A stretch of 64,000 bases of DNA, from the NCBI GenBank assembly GCA_964057225.1, contig OZ059900.1, positions 22,273,638 to 22,337,637 of the forward strand. The letters are read 5' to 3'. Below, in pieces: positions 63,702 through 64,000 of the stretch. Under the pieces are notes generated by a model. It saw nothing but the letters and a program-made list of their open reading frames with translations, was not told the origin of the DNA and searched no databases. Every line of letters starts with the position of its first letter. The stretch's first letter is position 1. Source of the DNA: Auanema rhodensis. Lineage: Eukaryota; Nematoda; Chromadorea; Rhabditida; Rhabditidae. A program made the translations under genes and the position numbers.

Positions 63702-64000
63702 GTTTTGACTTACGATTTCATGTGTTCAAACTCATGCAATGTCAATGAAACCTAGCTCAAAATTGTTCCTACAACGTCTAATTCCACTTTCACGACAAAA
63801 AAACAGGGGTTAGAAAATTAAGGAAATTAGCATATTCTGAGGGCACGCCCCTTATGGCTAATATTGATTAAATCGATTTTTGTTCATATGAGTCGTCAAA
63901 TGCAACGAATTTCAGCGTGTTACATACTAAAATGAAGCATTTTACATGCTGAACACTATAAAAATACAAAAACACAGTATTTCCCATGAGAAATATTTTA
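63702..64000 (+). repeat. Partial last monomer, array continues
   Basis: The first 299 bases of a monomer with TTCCTAC, CTAATTCC and ACTATAAAA are present when the window ends. Nothing suggests the edge of the array is near. Confidence 0.9.

Larger units (their letters stand above)
1..64000 (+). repeat. 342-bp satellite DNA array filling the whole window
   Basis: The octamer GTTTTGAC recurs every 342 bases (1, 343, 685, 1027 and so on) to the end of the window, giving about 187 monomer equivalents. Neighbouring monomers differ at only a few positions, mostly single substitutions plus length change in an A-run near lattice 95-102 (6 to 8 A). All monomers run in the same orientation except three inverted segments between 4.2 and 7.8 kb. 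No unrelated DNA interrupts the array and both edges cut it mid-array. Known biology: arrays of this size and homogeneity are eukaryotic satellite DNA kept uniform by unequal exchange and conversion, normally in heterochromatin. A centromeric role is possible but not shown. The sequence does not match alpha satellite by eye, and I do not recognise the family. Confidence 0.98.

Noticed and set aside
1-64000. CRISPR array
   Set aside because: The repeat unit is 342 bp with no separate unique spacers, and no cas-like gene is present.
1-64000. Alpha satellite (342 is twice 171)
   Set aside because: The monomer shows no recognisable alpha-satellite sequence; the length agreement alone is not evidence, though 342 bp is compatible with about two nucleosomes.
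1-64000. tRNA, rRNA or other structured RNA genes, telomere repeats and transposon ends
   Set aside because: None seen. Every stretch read corresponds to the 342-bp monomer or its rearranged parts.

Overview
The window is a single tandem repeat from end to end: about 187 head-to-tail copies of one AT-rich satellite monomer of 342 bp. The exemplar monomer is about 34% G+C by hand count. The array is cut at both window edges, so it is longer than 64 kb. I found no gene, RNA gene, transposon or stretch of non-satellite DNA. A long, homogeneous, gene-free array with several nested levels of higher-order repeat (HOR) is typical of eukaryotic constitutive heterochromatin (centromeric, pericentromeric, subtelomeric or sex-chromosomal). 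CpG is not depleted (10 CpG in the exemplar against about 9.8 expected from its C and G counts). That is unlike most heavily methylated vertebrate or plant satellites and leans towards an invertebrate. I do not recognise the family and cannot name the species. Monomer positions below (lattice 1-342) count from the G of the conserved GTTTTGAC, which is window position 1.

Layout. 1-2735: trimer-based block. 3078-7916: three copies of a module carrying a 417-bp inverted segment; each copy forms a palindrome with arms of about 391 bp and a 53-bp loop. 7917-10651: near-identical second copy of 1-2735. 10652-12109: mosaic. 12110-18267: two copies of a nine-monomer HOR (3079 bp). 18268-21984: mosaic, including a monomer lengthened by a 43-bp internal duplication. 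21985-23349: two dimer copies. 23350-28480: loose 5-mer/4-mer HOR. 28823-32240: two 5-mer copies of 1709 bp. 32241-36344: dimer-based HOR with a 1710-bp duplication. 36345-43181: three copies of a 7-mer HOR, the middle one short by one monomer. 43182-47969: mosaic. 47970-50021: two trimer copies. 50022-53099: partial longer-range copy of the 46-48 kb region. 53100-63701: two copies of a 15-mer HOR (5130 bp), the second with one extra monomer. 63702-64000: start of the next monomer.

Nothing here works as a set of genes. What the sequence records is how the array evolved: point mutations mark monomers, unequal exchange copies marked blocks of 1 to 16 monomers, and one complex inversion was copied along with its block. 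A variant (C at lattice 68) is seen only from about 28.9 kb onward, dividing the array into two sequence domains. Possible functional marks inside each monomer are a weak CENP-B-box-like 17-mer, an 18-bp palindrome present in one monomer class, a GC-rich core, and a minus-strand AATAAA hexamer. None of these is proven.
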